DNA of 64,000 bases from Gymnothorax reevesii (Eukaryota; Chordata; Actinopteri; Anguilliformes; Muraenidae). Of this stretch, positions 36,695 to 49,820 are shown one piece after another. A program made the position numbers and the translations under genes. Position 1 is the stretch's first letter, and each line of letters opens with the position of its first letter. The DNA is taken from positions 71,542,120 through 71,606,119 of the forward strand of contig CM056583.1 of the NCBI GenBank assembly GCA_029721435.1. The letters are read 5' to 3'. The notes beneath the pieces are model-generated. The model saw only the letters and a list, made by a program, of their open reading frames with translations, did no database searches and was not told the DNA's origin.

Positions 36695-38238
36695 TAAAGC
36701 TGCAAGCAGCGTTGGGGCGGGTCCTCGCCCACCCGCGCATGTCGAAACGGGGGCGAGACGCCCACCCGTGCATGTCGAAAGGGGGGCGAGACGCGTTCGA
36801 GCGATGTCGAGCATGGTCATTCGTTGGACAGTACGAGATAGTGGGAAATCTTTCATGTTGAGTTGAGTGCAAACCCCTTTACTGCAAAAGATTTTTGTCT
36901 TGAATATTGGAGCTATGAGCCATGGAACCTGGTCAAAGTATCTGAAGCACATTTAATCACTGGTGTGTATTGTGAAATCTTCCCCCATGCATGAACTTAG
37001 TGAAGGGAGATGAGCCGTGTCATCCTATTGCCACCCGGTGGACAGAATGTGTAGCAGCACATAGAAAAACATGGAAAATCAATAATAATCAAGAAATTAA
37101 TAAATGCTTCTTCTACGTAAATTCTAGAGAGCTGATATTTTGGGAGCATGTTCCCTGAGCACAGACAAAAGTTTGATACCCTGCAACTTATGGTGAATTC
37201 AGAAGTGCGTCACTCTATATTTTTCAAAAAATGAATATTCATAACATATTCATATCTCAAGAAATATTCATAGAAATTGTTCCATGCTCGGCAGTTTGTC
37301 TGTACACATGGAGCTTATGAAGTTTACCAAAGGACATTTTGATACAATTAACGGTTTGTTCACAGTAAGAAATTATGTGATACTGTACAGCATATTATGA
37401 ACATAACATTTTTTATTTCAAGAAGTCTTCATTGGATTTTCACGAAATCAAGTGAGAATATCTGTCATGGTACAGCAATGATGTGTGATTTTTTTCAGAA
37501 TTTTTAAACATTGCGTCAGGCCGTGGTGTAAGCAAAAGTGCCATTTTGGAGGATTTAGGTGGCGCTAGAGAGCCATTTTGTGCCTTTGGTGAAAAATTTT
37601 GGGATAAGAGATATGTTTGTTGCCTGTAAGAATTCACTGCAAAATTTTGTTCGTTTTTGACCATGTTTAAGCGGTAAAAATAATGTTGGAAATTGCGTAT
37701 GCATCGGGAAAAGGCAGTGAAAGTGGCTGCGGACCCCATCTTTGACGCCTCATAAAATCCGAACGGTAGGACTTTTGAAAAAGTTGTACAGTAGTTTTCA
37801 TCGGAAGAGTGTGCTGTGTCATCTATTAGCATTTGGGGTTGATACAACGAACGCCCCGAGAGGAGTTCGCGTTTGTTCGAGGGCAAATTTTGGGCAAATT
37901 TAGGGTGAAATGCAAATTTTGATATGCAAATTGCGGACTTCCTGTTTGATTTAGGTAATAGGTGTCGATTGTTCATTTTTAGTCCTTGATGAGATGAACA
38001 ATACAGTGTTGGTTGCATCTCTCTATGACTTTCCTACCGGGCGTGGTGGCCCTCTAAAGGCCAGTAAAAAGTGCCTTGGTGGCGCTAGAGAGCCATTTTG
38101 TGACCTATGGGGAGAGTTTTTTAATTTTATCAAATTTTTCGCCAGACCTGACGAGCGTGCCGATTTTGGTGAGTTTTTGAGCATGTTTAGGGGGTCAAAT
38201 TCAAGCTCAAAGAGGCGTAAGACAAAACAAAGAATAAT
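36695..38238 (+). repeat. Array unit 16 (1,544 bp, no hairpin)
   Basis: Mosaic: head like units 2 and 24, rear like units 1 and 22. Followed by unit 17, as unit 22 is followed by the similar unit 23. Confidence 0.95.
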
Positions 38239-39787
38239 TAAAGCTGCAAGCAGCGTTGGGGCGGGTCCTCGCCCACCGGTGCATGTCGAAACGGGGGCGA
38301 GACGCCCACCCGCGCATGTCGAAAGGGGGGCGAGACGCGTTCGAGCGCTGTCGAGCATTGTCATTCGTTGGACAGTACGAGATAGTGGGAAAAGTTTTAT
38401 GTTGAGTTGAGTGCAAACCCCTTTACTGCAAGAGATTTTTCATTTGAATAATGGAGCTATGAGCCATGGGACCTGGTCAAAGTATCTGAAGCAGATTTTA
38501 TCACTGCTGTGTATTGTGGAATCTTCCCCCATGCATGAACTTAGTGAAGGGAGATGATCCGTGGGCTCCAACTGCCACCCGGTGGACAATTGTGTAGTAG
38601 CACAGAGAAATACATGGAAATCAATAAAAATCAAGAAATTAATAAATGCTTCTTCTACGTAAATCTTAGAAAGCTGAGATTTTGAGAACATGTTCCCTGA
38701 ACACAGACAAAAGTTTCATACGCTGCAACTTATGGTGAATTCAGAAGTGCGTCACTCTATATTTTTCAAAATATGAATATTCATAACATATTAATATCTC
38801 AGCAAATATTCATGGAAATGGTACCATGCTTGACACATTGTTTCTCCTAATTGAGATGATGAAGTATACCAAAGATCATTTTGATCCAATCAACGGTTTG
38901 TCCACAACAAGAAAAAATGTATTACTGTACAGTGTATTATGTATATAATATTTTTTTATCTCAAGAAGACTTGCATGGATTTTCACGGAATCAAGTGACA
39001 ATATCTGTCATGGTACAGCAATGATGTGTGATTTTTTTCAGAATTTTCATACATTGCGACAGGCCGTGGTGTAAGCAGAAGTGCTATTTTTGAGGATTTA
39101 GGTGGCGCTAGAGAGCCATTTTGTGCCTTTGGTGGAGAAATTTGAGATAAGAGATATGTTTGTAGCGTCTAAAAATTTTCTTCAAAATTTTGTTTGTTTT
39201 TGAGCATGTTTAAGCGGTTAAAATAATGTTGGAAAGTGCGTATGCATCGAAAAAAGGCAATCATCGTGGCTGCGGACCCCATCTTTGACGCCTCATAAAT
39301 TGGGAACCGGTCCAGTAATGATAAAGTTGTACAGTAGTTTTCATCGGAAGAGTGTGCTGTGACATCTATTAGCATTTGGGGTCGATACGATGAACGCCCT
39401 AGGAGGAGTTCGCGTTTGTTCGAGGGCAAATTTTGGCCAAATTTAGGGTGAAATGCAAATTTTGATATGCAAATTGCGGACTTCCTGTTTGATTTAGGTA
39501 ATAGGTGTCGATTGTTCATTTTTAGGCCTTGATGAGATGAACAATATAGTGCTGGTTGCATGTCTCTATGACTTTCCTACCGGGCGTGGTGGCCCTCTAA
39601 AGGCCAGTAAAAAGTGCCTTGGTGGCGCTAGAGAGCCATTTTGTGACCTATGGGGAGAGTTATTTCATTTTATCGAATTTTTCGCCAGACCTGACGAGCG
39701 TGCCGATTTTGGTGAGTTTTTGAGCATGTTTAGGGGGTCAAATTTGAGCGCAAAGAGGCGTAAGAAGAAACAAAGAATAATAATAAT
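38239..39787 (+). repeat. Array unit 17 (1,549 bp, no hairpin)
   Basis: Nearly identical to unit 25 (1,543 bp); the 6-bp difference is two TAA triplets in the tail. It carries the AATTGGGAACCGGTCCAGTAATG replacement of the usual AAATCCAAACCGTAGGACTT stretch, also in unit 23. Confidence 0.95.
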
Positions 39788-41712
39788 TAAAGCTGCAAGC
39801 AGCGTTGGGACGGGTCCTCGCCCACCCGCGCATGTCGAAACTGGGGCAAGACTCCCACCCGTGCACGTCGAAACGGGGGTGAGATGCGTTCGAGCGCCGT
39901 TGAGCATCGTCATTCGTCGGACAGTGCGAGGCTGAGTGAAATAAATTTTCTGGAATTGAATGCAAACCCTTAACGATGTAGATATGCAAATTCTGTTCTG
40001 CCTGTTTGATTTAGGTGAGGAGTGTTGATTCTTAATTTTTAGGTCCTGATGAGATGAAGAATATAGTTTTGGTTCTACCTCTGAGTTTCCTACCAGTCGT
40101 GGTGGCCGTCTAAGTACCAATGTTATGTTTCTCAGCGGTGCTAGAGAGCCATTTTGGTACCTTTGTTGATAGGGGAGCGAGACGTGTTCAGGCGTCATTG
40201 AACACTCATTAGTTGTTAGGCAGTGCGAGACTGAGTGAAATGTTTTTTGTTGAGTTGAGTGCAAACCCCTGTAGTGACAGAGATTTCTCTTTTGTGAAAT
40301 GGAGCTGTGAGGCATGGGACCTGGTGAAAGTATCTGAAGCAGGTTTAATCACTGCTGTGTATTGTGAAACCTCCCCCATGCATGAACTTGGTGAGGGGAG
40401 ATGATCCGTGTGGTGCTACTGCCATCCAGTGTAGAGAATGTGTAGTAACACATTGGAACACATAGAGAAACATGAAAATCAATAAGAATCAAGAAATGAA
40501 TGAATGCTTCTTCTATGTAAATCCTAGAAAGCTGAAATTTTGGGAGCATGTTCTCTGAACACAGACAAAAGTTTCATATGCTGCAACTTATGGTGAATTC
40601 GGAAGTGCGTCACTCTATGTTTTTCAAAATATGAATATTCATAACTTGTTAATATCTCAACAAATATTCATTCAAATGGTACCATGCTTGGCACATTGTT
40701 TCTACAAATACAGATAATAAAGTATACCAAAGATCATTTCGATCTGATTAACGGTTTGGCCACAACAAGAAAAAATGTATTACTGTACAGTGTATTATGA
40801 ATATAATATTTTTTCATCTCAAGACTCTTTCATGGATTTTCACGAAATCAAGTGACAATGTCTGTTATGGTACAGCAATGATGTGTGATTTTTGTCAGAA
40901 TTTTTAGACATTGCGACAGGCCGTGGTGTAAGCAAAAGTGCATTTTTTGAGGATTTAGGTGGCGCTAGAGAGCCATTTTGTGCCTTTGGTGGAAAATTTT
41001 GAGAAAAGAGATATGTTTGTGGCCTCTAAGAATTTACTGCAAAATTTTGTTTGTTTTTGAACATGTTTAATGGGTTAAGATAATGTTGGAAATTGCGTAT
41101 GCATAGAAAAAAGGCAGTCAACGTGGCTGCGGACCCCATCTTTGACGCCTCATAAAATCCAAACCGTAGGACTTTTGACAAAGTTGTACAGTAGTTTTCA
41201 TCAGAAGAGTGTGCTTTGTCATCTATTAGCTTTTGGGGTTGATACAATGAACGCCCCGAGAGGAGTTCGCGTTTGTTCGAGGGCAAATTTTGGCCAAATT
41301 TTGGGGAAAATGGACATTTTGATATGCAAATTGCGGACTCCCTGTTCGATTTAGGTCAAGGGTGTCCCCTAGGCATTTTTAGGTCTTGATGACATGAACA
41401 ATATAGTGTTGGTTCCATCTCTCTATGACTTTCCTACCGGTCGTGATGGCCGTCTAAGTGCAGCAAAAAGTGCCTTGGTGGCGCTAGAGAGCCATTTTTG
41501 GATTGATGGGGATAATTGTTTCATTTTATCAAATTTTTCGCCAGACCTGAGGTGCGTGGCAATTTTGGGGAGTTTTTGAGCATGTTTAGGGGGTCAAATT
41601 AAAGCTCAAAGAGGCGTAAGAAAAAAGAATAATAATAATAATAATAAGAAACGCGAGAAATACAATAGGGTCCTCTCCAAGGCCCTGCAGGCCTGGAGGC
41701 TCGGACCCTAAT
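39788..41712 (+). repeat. Array unit 18 (1,925 bp), divergent, third copy of the inner module, one hairpin
   Basis: Between the head and the post-head sequence, about 39960-40220, lies an extra stretch with ATATGCAAATTCTGTTCTG, CCTACCAGTCGTGGTGGCC and CGGTGCTAGAGAGCCATTTT, a third, diverged copy of the inner module. Cassette A at 41667-41709. Confidence 0.9.
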
Positions 41713-43254
41713 TAAAGCTGCAAGCAGCGTTGGGACGGGTCCTCGCCCACCCGCGCACGTCGAAACGGGGGCGAGACGCCCACCCGCGCATGTCGAAAGG
41801 GGGGCGAGACGCGTTCGAGCGATGTCGAGCATTGTGATTCGTAGGACAGTACGAGATAGTGGGAAATCTTTTATGTTGAGTTGAGTGCAAACCCCTTCAC
41901 TGCAAGAAAATTTTGTTTTGAATAATGGAGCTATGAGCCATGGAACCTGGTCAAAGTATCTGAAGCACATCTAATCACTGGTGTGTATTGTGAAATCTTC
42001 CCCCATGCATGAACTAAGTGAAGGGAGATGATCCGTGGGCTCCAACTGCCACCCGGTGGACAATTGTGTAGTAGCACACAGAAATACATGGAAATCAATG
42101 AAAATCAAGAAATTAATAAATGCTTCTTCTACGTAAATCCTAGAAAGCAGAAATTTTGGGAGCATGTTCCCTGAGCACAGACAAAAGTTTCATACGCTGC
42201 AACTTATGGTGAATTCAGAAGTGCGTCACTCTATATTTTTCAAAATATGAATATTCATAACATATTCATATCTCAATAAATATTCATTGAAATTGAACCA
42301 TGCTCGGTAGTTTGTCTGTACACATGGAGCTTATGAATTGTACCAAAGGACATTTTGATACGATAAACGGTTTGTCCACAGTAAGAAATAATGTGATACT
42401 GTGCAGCATATTATGAATATAACATTTTTTATTTCAAAAAGTTTTCATTGGATTTTCACAAAATCAAGTGAAATTTTAGGGCATACTACAGCAATGATGT
42501 GTGATTTTTTTCAGAATTTTTAGACATTGCGACAGGCCGTGGTGTAAGCAAAAGTGCTGTTTTTGAGGATTTAGGTGGCGCTAGAGAGCCATTTTGTGTC
42601 TTGGGTGGAGAGTTTTCAAAGAGTAAATATCTTTGAAGCCGCAATGAATTATCTGCAAAATTTGGTTTGTTTTTGAGCATGTTTAAGGGGTCAGATTTAG
42701 GTTGGAAATTGCACACGCATCGAAAAAAGGCTGTCAAAGTGGCTGCGGACCCCAACTTTGACGCCTCATAAAATCGAAACGGTAGGACTTTTGAAAAAGT
42801 TGTACAGTAGTTTTCATCGGAAGAGTCTGCTGTGTCATCTATTAGCATTTGGGGTCGATACGATGAACGCCCTAGGAGGAGTTCGCATTTGTTCGAGGGC
42901 AAATTTTGGCCAAATTTAGGGGAAAATGCAAATTTTGATATGCAAATTGCGGACTTCCTGTTTGATTTCGGTAATAAGTGTCGATTGTTCATTTTTAGGC
43001 CTTGATGAGATGAACAATATAGTGTTGGTTGCATCTCTCTATGACTTTCCTACCGGGCGTGGTGGCCCTCTAAAGGCCAGTAAAAAGTGCCTTGGTGGCG
43101 CTAGAGAGCCATTTTGTGACCTATGGGGATAATTTTTTCATTTTATCGAATTTTTCGCCAGACCTGACGAGCGTGCCGATTTTGGTGAGTTTTTGAGCAT
43201 GTTTAGGGGGTCAAATTTGAGCGCAAAGAGGCGTAAGAAGAAACAAAGAATAAT
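41713..43254 (+). repeat. Array unit 19 (1,542 bp, no hairpin)
   Basis: Centre nearly identical to unit 13. Tail joins the next head directly as AAGAATAATTAAAG. Confidence 0.95.
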
Positions 43255-44962
43255 TAAAGCTGCAAGCAGCGTTGGGACGGGTCCTCGCCCACCCGCGCAT
43301 GTCGAAACGGGGGCGAGACGCCCACCCGCGCATGTCGAAAGGGGGGCGAGACGCGTTGGAGCGATGTCGAGCATTGTGATTCGTTGAACAGTACGAGATA
43401 GTGGGAAATCTTTTATTTTGAGTTGAGTGCAAACCCCTTAACTGCAAGAGATTTTTGTTTTGAATAATGGACCTATGAGCCATGGAACCTGGTCAAAGTA
43501 TCTGAAGCACATTTAATCACTGGTGTGTATTGTGAAATCTTCCCCCATGCATGAACTTATTGAAGGGAGATGATCCGTGGGCTCCAACTGCCACCCGGTG
43601 GACAATTGTGTAGTAGCACACAGAAATACATGGAAATCAATAAAAATCAAGAAATTAATAAATGCTTCTTCTACGTAAATCCTAGAAAGCTGAGATTTTG
43701 GGAGCATGTTCCCTGAACACAGACAAAAGTTTCATACGCTGCAACTTATGGTGAATTCAGAAGTGCGTCACTCTATATTTTTCAAAATATGAATATTCAT
43801 AACATATTAATATCTCCAGAAATATTCATAGAAATTGTTCCATGCTTGGCAGTTTGTCTGTACACATGGAGCTTATGAAGTCTACCAAAGGACATTTTGA
43901 TAGAATAAACGGTTTGTTCACAGTAAGGAATTATGTGATACTGTACAGCATATTATGAACAAAACATTTTTTATTTCAAGAAGTCTTCATTGGATTTTCA
44001 CGAAATTAAGTGACAATATGTGTCATGGTACAGCAATGATGTGTGATTTTTTTCAGAATTTTTGAACATTGTTACAGGCCGTGGGGTAAGCAAAAGTGCC
44101 ATTTTGGAGGATGTAGGTGGCGCTAGAGAGCCATTTTGTGCCTTTGGTGAAGAATTTGGGGATACGAGATATGTTTGTTGCCTGTAAGAATTTACTGCAA
44201 AATTTTGTTCGTTTTTGACCATGTTTAAGCGGTTAAATTAATGTTGGAAATTGCGTATGCATCGGAAAAAGGCAGTCAAAGTGGCTGCGGACCCCATCTT
44301 TGACGCCTCATAAAATCCAAACCGTAGGACTTTTGAAAAAGTTGTACAGTAGTTTTTATCGGAAGAATGTGCTTTGTCATCTATTAGCATTTGGGGTCGA
44401 TACGATGAACGCCCTAGGAGGAGTTCGCGTTTGTTCGAGGGCAAATTTTGGGCAAATTTAGGGTGAAATGCAAATTTTGATATGCAAATTGCGGACTTCC
44501 TGTTTGATTTAGGTAATAGGTGTCGATTGTTCATTTTTAGGCCTTGATGAGATGAACAATATAGTGTTGGTTGCATCTCTCTATGACCTTTCTACCGGGC
44601 GTGGTGGCCCTCTAAAGGCCAGTAAAAAGTGCCTTGGTGGCGCTAGAGAGCCATTTTGTGACCTATGGGGAGAGTTTTTTCATTTTATCAAATTTTTCGC
44701 CAGACCTGACGAGCGTGCCGATTTTGGTGAGTTTTTGAGCATGTTTAGGGGGTCAAATTCAAGCTCAAAGAGGCGTAAGAAAAAACAAAGAAACAAAGAA
44801 TAATAATAAGAATAATAAGAAACATAGCAGGAACAATAGGGTCCTCTCTGAGGCCTTTCAGGCCTCGAGGCTCGGACCCTAATAATAATAATAATAAGAA
44901 ACACGACAAAAACAATAGGGTCCTCTCCAAGGCCCTGCAGGCCTGGAGGCTCGGACCCTAAT
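43255..44962 (+). repeat. Array unit 20 (1,708 bp, two hairpins in reversed order)
   Basis: The body is nearly identical to unit 28 (1,559 bp). The 149-bp difference is cassettes B' (44838-44880) then A (44917-44959). The B-before-A order occurs only here and in units 27 and 30. Confidence 0.95.
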
Positions 44963-46518
44963 TAAAGCTGCAAGCAGCGTTGGGGCGGGTCCTCGCCCAC
45001 CGGTGCATGTCGAAACGGGGGCGAGACGCCCACCCGCGCATGTCGAAAGGGGGGCGAGACGCGTTGGAGCGATGTCGAGCATTGTGATTCGTTGAACAGT
45101 ACGAGATAGTGGGAAATCTTTTATTTTGAGTTGAGTGCAAACCCCTTCACTGCAAGAGATTTTTGTTTTGAATAACGGAGCTATGAGCCATGGAACCTGG
45201 TCAAAGTATCTGGAGCACATTTAATCACTGGTGTGTATTGTGAAATCTGCCCCCATGCATGAACTTAGTGAAGGGAGATGATCCGTGGGCTCCAACTGCC
45301 ACCCGGTGGACAATTGTGTAGTAGCACACAGAAATACATGGAAATCAATGAAAATCAAGAAATTAATAAATGCTTCTTCTACGTAAATCCTAGAAAGCTG
45401 AGATTTTGGGAGCATGTTCCCTGAACACAGACAAAAGTTTCATACGCTGCAACTTATGGTGAATTCAGAAGTGCGTCACTCTATATTTTTCAAAATATGA
45501 ATATTCATAACATATTAATATCTCCAGAAATATTCATAGAAATTGTTCCATGCTTGGCAGTTTGTCTGTACCCATGGAGCTTATGAAATCTACCAAAGGA
45601 CATTTTGATACAATAAACGGTTTGTTCACAGTAAGAAATTATGTGATACTGTACAGCATATGATGAACATAACATTTTTTATTTCAAAAAGTCTTCATTC
45701 GATTTTCACGAAATCATGTGAGAATATCTGTCATGGTACAGCAATGATGTGTGATTTTTTTCAGAATTTTTAAACATTGCGTCCGGGCGTGGTGTAAGCA
45801 AAAGTGCCATTTTGGAGGATTTAGGTGGCGCTAGAGAGCCATTTTGTGCCTTTGGTGAAGAATTTTGGGATAAGACATATGTTTGTTGCCTGTAAGAATT
45901 TACTGCAAAATTTTGTTCGTTTTTGACCATGTTTAAGCGGTTAAATTAATGTTGGAAATTGCGTATGCATCGGGAAAAGGCAGTCAAAGTGGCTGCGGAC
46001 CCCATCTTTGACGCCTCATAAAATCCAAACCGTAGGACTTTTGAAAAAGTTGTACAGTAGTTTTCATCGGAAGAGTGTGCTGTGTCATCTATTAGCATTT
46101 GGGGTCGATACGATGAACGCCCTAGGAGGAGTTCGCGTTTGTTCGAGGGCAAATTTTGGCCAAATTTAGGGGAAAATGCAAATTTTGATATGCAAATAGC
46201 GGACTTCCTGTTTGATTTAGGTAATAGGTGTCGATTGTTCATTTTTAGGCCTTGATGAGAAGAACAATATAGTGTTGGTTGCATCTCTCTAGGACTTTCC
46301 TACCGGGCGTGGTGGCCCTCTAAAGGCCAGTAAAAAGTGCCTTGGTGGCGCTAGAGAGCCATTTTGTGACCTATGGGGAGAGTTTTTTCATTTTATCAAA
46401 TTTTTCGCCAGACCTGACGAGCGTGCCGATTTTGGTGAGTTTTTGAGCATGTTTAGGGGGTCAAATTCAAGCTCAAAGAGGCGTAAGAAAAAACAAAGAA
46501 ACAAAGAATAATAATAAT
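44963..46518 (+). repeat. Array unit 21 (1,556 bp, no hairpin)
   Basis: Same length as, and nearly identical to, unit 31 (61177-62732), including the rare GATGAGAAGAAC and CTCTAGGAC variants. Confidence 0.95.
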
Positions 46519-48127
46519 TAAAGCTGCAAGCAGCGTTGGGACGGGTCCTCGCCCACCCGCGCATGTCGAAACGGGTGCGAGACGCCCACCCGTGCATGTG
46601 GAAACGGGGGCGAGACGCGTTCGAGCGATGACGAGCATTGTGATTCGTTGGACAGTACGTGACAGTGGGAAATGTTTTATGTTGAGTTGAGTGCAAACCC
46701 CTTGACTGCAAGAGATTTTTGTTTTGAATAATGGAGCTATGAGCCATGGAACCTGGTGAAAGTATCTGAAGCACATGTAATCACTGGTGTGTATTGTGAA
46801 ATCTTCCCCCATGCATGAACTTAGTGAAGGGAGATGATCCGTGGGCTCCAACTGCCACCCGGTGGACAATTGTGTAGTAGCACACAGAAAAACATGGAAA
46901 TCAATAAAAATCAAGAAATTAATAAATGCTTCTTCTACGTATATTCTAGAGAGCTGATATTTTGGGAGCATGTTCCCTGAGCACAGACAAAAGTTTGATA
47001 CCCTGCAACTTATGGTGAATTTCGAAGTGCGTCACTCTATATTTTTCAAAATATGAATATTCATAACATATTAATATCTCCAGAAATATTTATAGAAATT
47101 GTTCCATGCTTGGCAGTTTGTCTGTACACATGGAGCTTATGAAGTCTACCAAAGGACATTTTGATACAATTAACGGTTTGTTCACAGTAAGAAATTATGT
47201 GATACTGTACAGCATATTATGAACATAACATTTTTTATTTCAAGAAGTCTTCATTGGATTTTCACGAAATCAAGTGAGAATATCTGTCATGGTACAGCAA
47301 TGATGTGTGATTTTTTTCAGAATTTTTAAACATTGCGTCAGGCCGTGGTGTAAGCAGAAGTGCCATTTTGGAGGATTTAGGTGGCGCTAGAGAGCCATTT
47401 TGTGCCTTTGGTGAAAAATTTTGGGATAAGAGATATGTTTGTTGCCTGTAAGAATTTACTGCAAAATTTTGTTCGTTTTTGACCATGTTTAAGTGGTAAA
47501 AATAATGTTGGAAATTGCGTATGCATCGGGAAAAGGCAGTGAAAGTGGCTGCGGACCCCATCTTTGACGCCTCATAAAATCCAAACGGTAGGACTTTTGA
47601 AAAAGTTGTACAGTAGTTTTCATCGAAAGAGTGTGCTGTGTCATCTATTAGCATTTGGGGTTGATACAATGAACGCCCCGAGAGGAGTTCGCGTTTGTTC
47701 GAGGGCAAATTTTGGGCAAATTTAGGGTGAAATGCAAATTTTGATATGCAAATTGCGGACTTCCTGTTTGATTTAGGTAATAGGTGTCGATTGTTCATTT
47801 TTAGTCCTTGATGAGATGAACAATATAGTGTTGGTTGCATCTCTCTATGACTTTCCTACCGGCCGTGGTGGCCCTCTAAAGGCCAGTAAAAAGTGCCTTG
47901 GTGGCGCTAGAGAGCCATTTTGTGACCTATGGGGAGAGTTTTTTCATTTTATCAAATTTTTCGCCAGACCTGACGAGCGTGCCGATTTTGGTGAGTTTTT
48001 GAGCATGTTTAGGGGGTCAAATTCAAGCTCAAAGAGGCGTAAGAAAAAACAAAGAATAATAAGAAACATAGCAGGAACAATAGGGTCCTCTCTGAGGCCT
48101 TTCAGGCCTCGAGGCTCGGACCCTAAT
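46519..48127 (+). repeat. Array unit 22 (1,609 bp, one hairpin)
   Basis: Rear half as units 1 and 16. Cassette B' (48082-48124). With unit 23 it forms a two-unit block parallel to units 16-17, about 9.9 kb away. Confidence 0.95.
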
Positions 48128-49820
48128 TAAAGCTGCAAGCAGCGTTGGGGCGGGTCCTCGCCCACCGGTGCATGTCGAAACGGGGGCGAGACGCCCACCC
48201 GCGCATGTCGAAAGGGGGGCGAGACGCGTTCGAGCGCTGTCGAGCATTGTCATTCGTTGGACAGCCCACCCGCGCATGTCGAAAGGGGGGCGAGACGCGT
48301 TCGAGCGCTGTCGAGCATTGTCATTCGTTGGACAGTACGAGATAGTGGGTAAAGTTTTATGTTGAGTTGAGTGCAAACCCCTTTACTGCAAGAGATTTTT
48401 CATTTGAATAATGGAGCTATGAGCCATGGGACCTGGTCAAAGTATCTGAAGCAGATTTTATCACTGCTGTGTATTGTGGAATCTTCCCCCATGCATGAAC
48501 TTAGTGGAGGGAGAAGATCCGTGGGCTCCAACTGCCACCCGGTGGACAATTGTGTAGTAGCACAGAGAAATACATGGAAATCAATAAAAATCAAGAAATT
48601 AATAAATGCTTCTTCTACGTAAGTCCTAGAAAGCTGAAATTTTGGGAGCATGTTCCCTGAACACAGACAAAAGTTTCATACGCTGCAACTTATGGTGAAT
48701 TCAGAAGTGCGTCACTCTATATTTTTCAAAATATGAATATTCATAACATATTAATATCTCAGCAAATATTCATGGAAATGGTACCATGCTTGACACATTG
48801 TTTCTCCTAATTGAGATGATGAAGTATACCAAAGATCATTTTGATCCAATCAACGGTTTGTCCACAACAAGAAAAAATGTATTACTGTACAGTGTATTAT
48901 GTATATAATATTTTTTTATCTCAAGAAGACTTGCATGGATTTTCACGGAATCAAGTGACAATATCTGTCATGGTACAGCAATGATGTGTGATTTTTTTCA
49001 GAATTTTCATACATTGCGACAGGCCGTGGTGTAAGCAGAAGTGCTATTTTTGAGGATTTAGGTGGCGCTAGAGAGCCATTTTGTGCCTTTGGTGGAGAAT
49101 TTTGAGATAAGAGATATGTTTGTAGCGTCTAAAAATTTTCTGCAAAATTTTGTTTGTTTTTGAGCATGTTTAAGCGGTTAAAATAATGTTGGAAAGTGCG
49201 TATGCATCGAAAAAAGGCAATCATCGTGGCTGCGGACCCCATCTTTGACGCCTCATAAATTGGGAACCGGTCCAGTAATGATAAAGTTGTACAGTAGTTT
49301 TCATCGGAAGAGTGTGCTGTGACATCTATTAGCATTTGGGGTCGATACGATGAACGCCCTAGGAGGAGTTCGCGTTTGTTCGAGGGCAAATTTTGGCCAA
49401 ATTTAGGGTGAAATGCAAATTTTGATATGCAAATTGCGGACTTCCTGTTTGATTTAGGTAATAGGTGTCGATTGTTCATTTTTAGGCCTTGATGAGATGA
49501 ACAATATAGTGCTGGTTGCATGTCTCTATGACTTTCCTACCGGGCGTGGTGGCCCTCTAAAGGCCAGTAAAAAGTGCCTTGGTGGCGCTAGAGAGCCATT
49601 TTGTGACCTATGGGGAGAGTTATTTCATTTTATCGAATTTTTCGCCAGACCTGACGAGCGTGCCGATTTTGGTGAGTTTTTGAGCATGTTTAGGGGGTCA
49701 AATTTGAGCGCAAAGAGGCGTAAGAAGAAACAAAGAATAATAATAATAATAATAAGAAACACGACAAAAACAATAGGGTCCTCTCCAAGGCCCTGCAGGC
49801 CTGGAGGCTCGGACCCTAAT
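48128..49820 (+). repeat. Array unit 23 (1,693 bp, one hairpin, 71-bp duplication)
   Basis: Body as units 17 and 25. The extra length is a perfect 71-bp tandem duplication in the GC-rich head (48193-48263 and 48264-48334) plus cassette A (49775-49817). Confidence 0.95.
48193..48334 (+). repeat. Perfect 71-bp tandem duplication in the head of unit 23
   Basis: The stretch from GCCCACCCGCGCATG to CGTTGGACA occurs twice back to back, with an ACA|GCCC junction. Confidence 0.95.
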
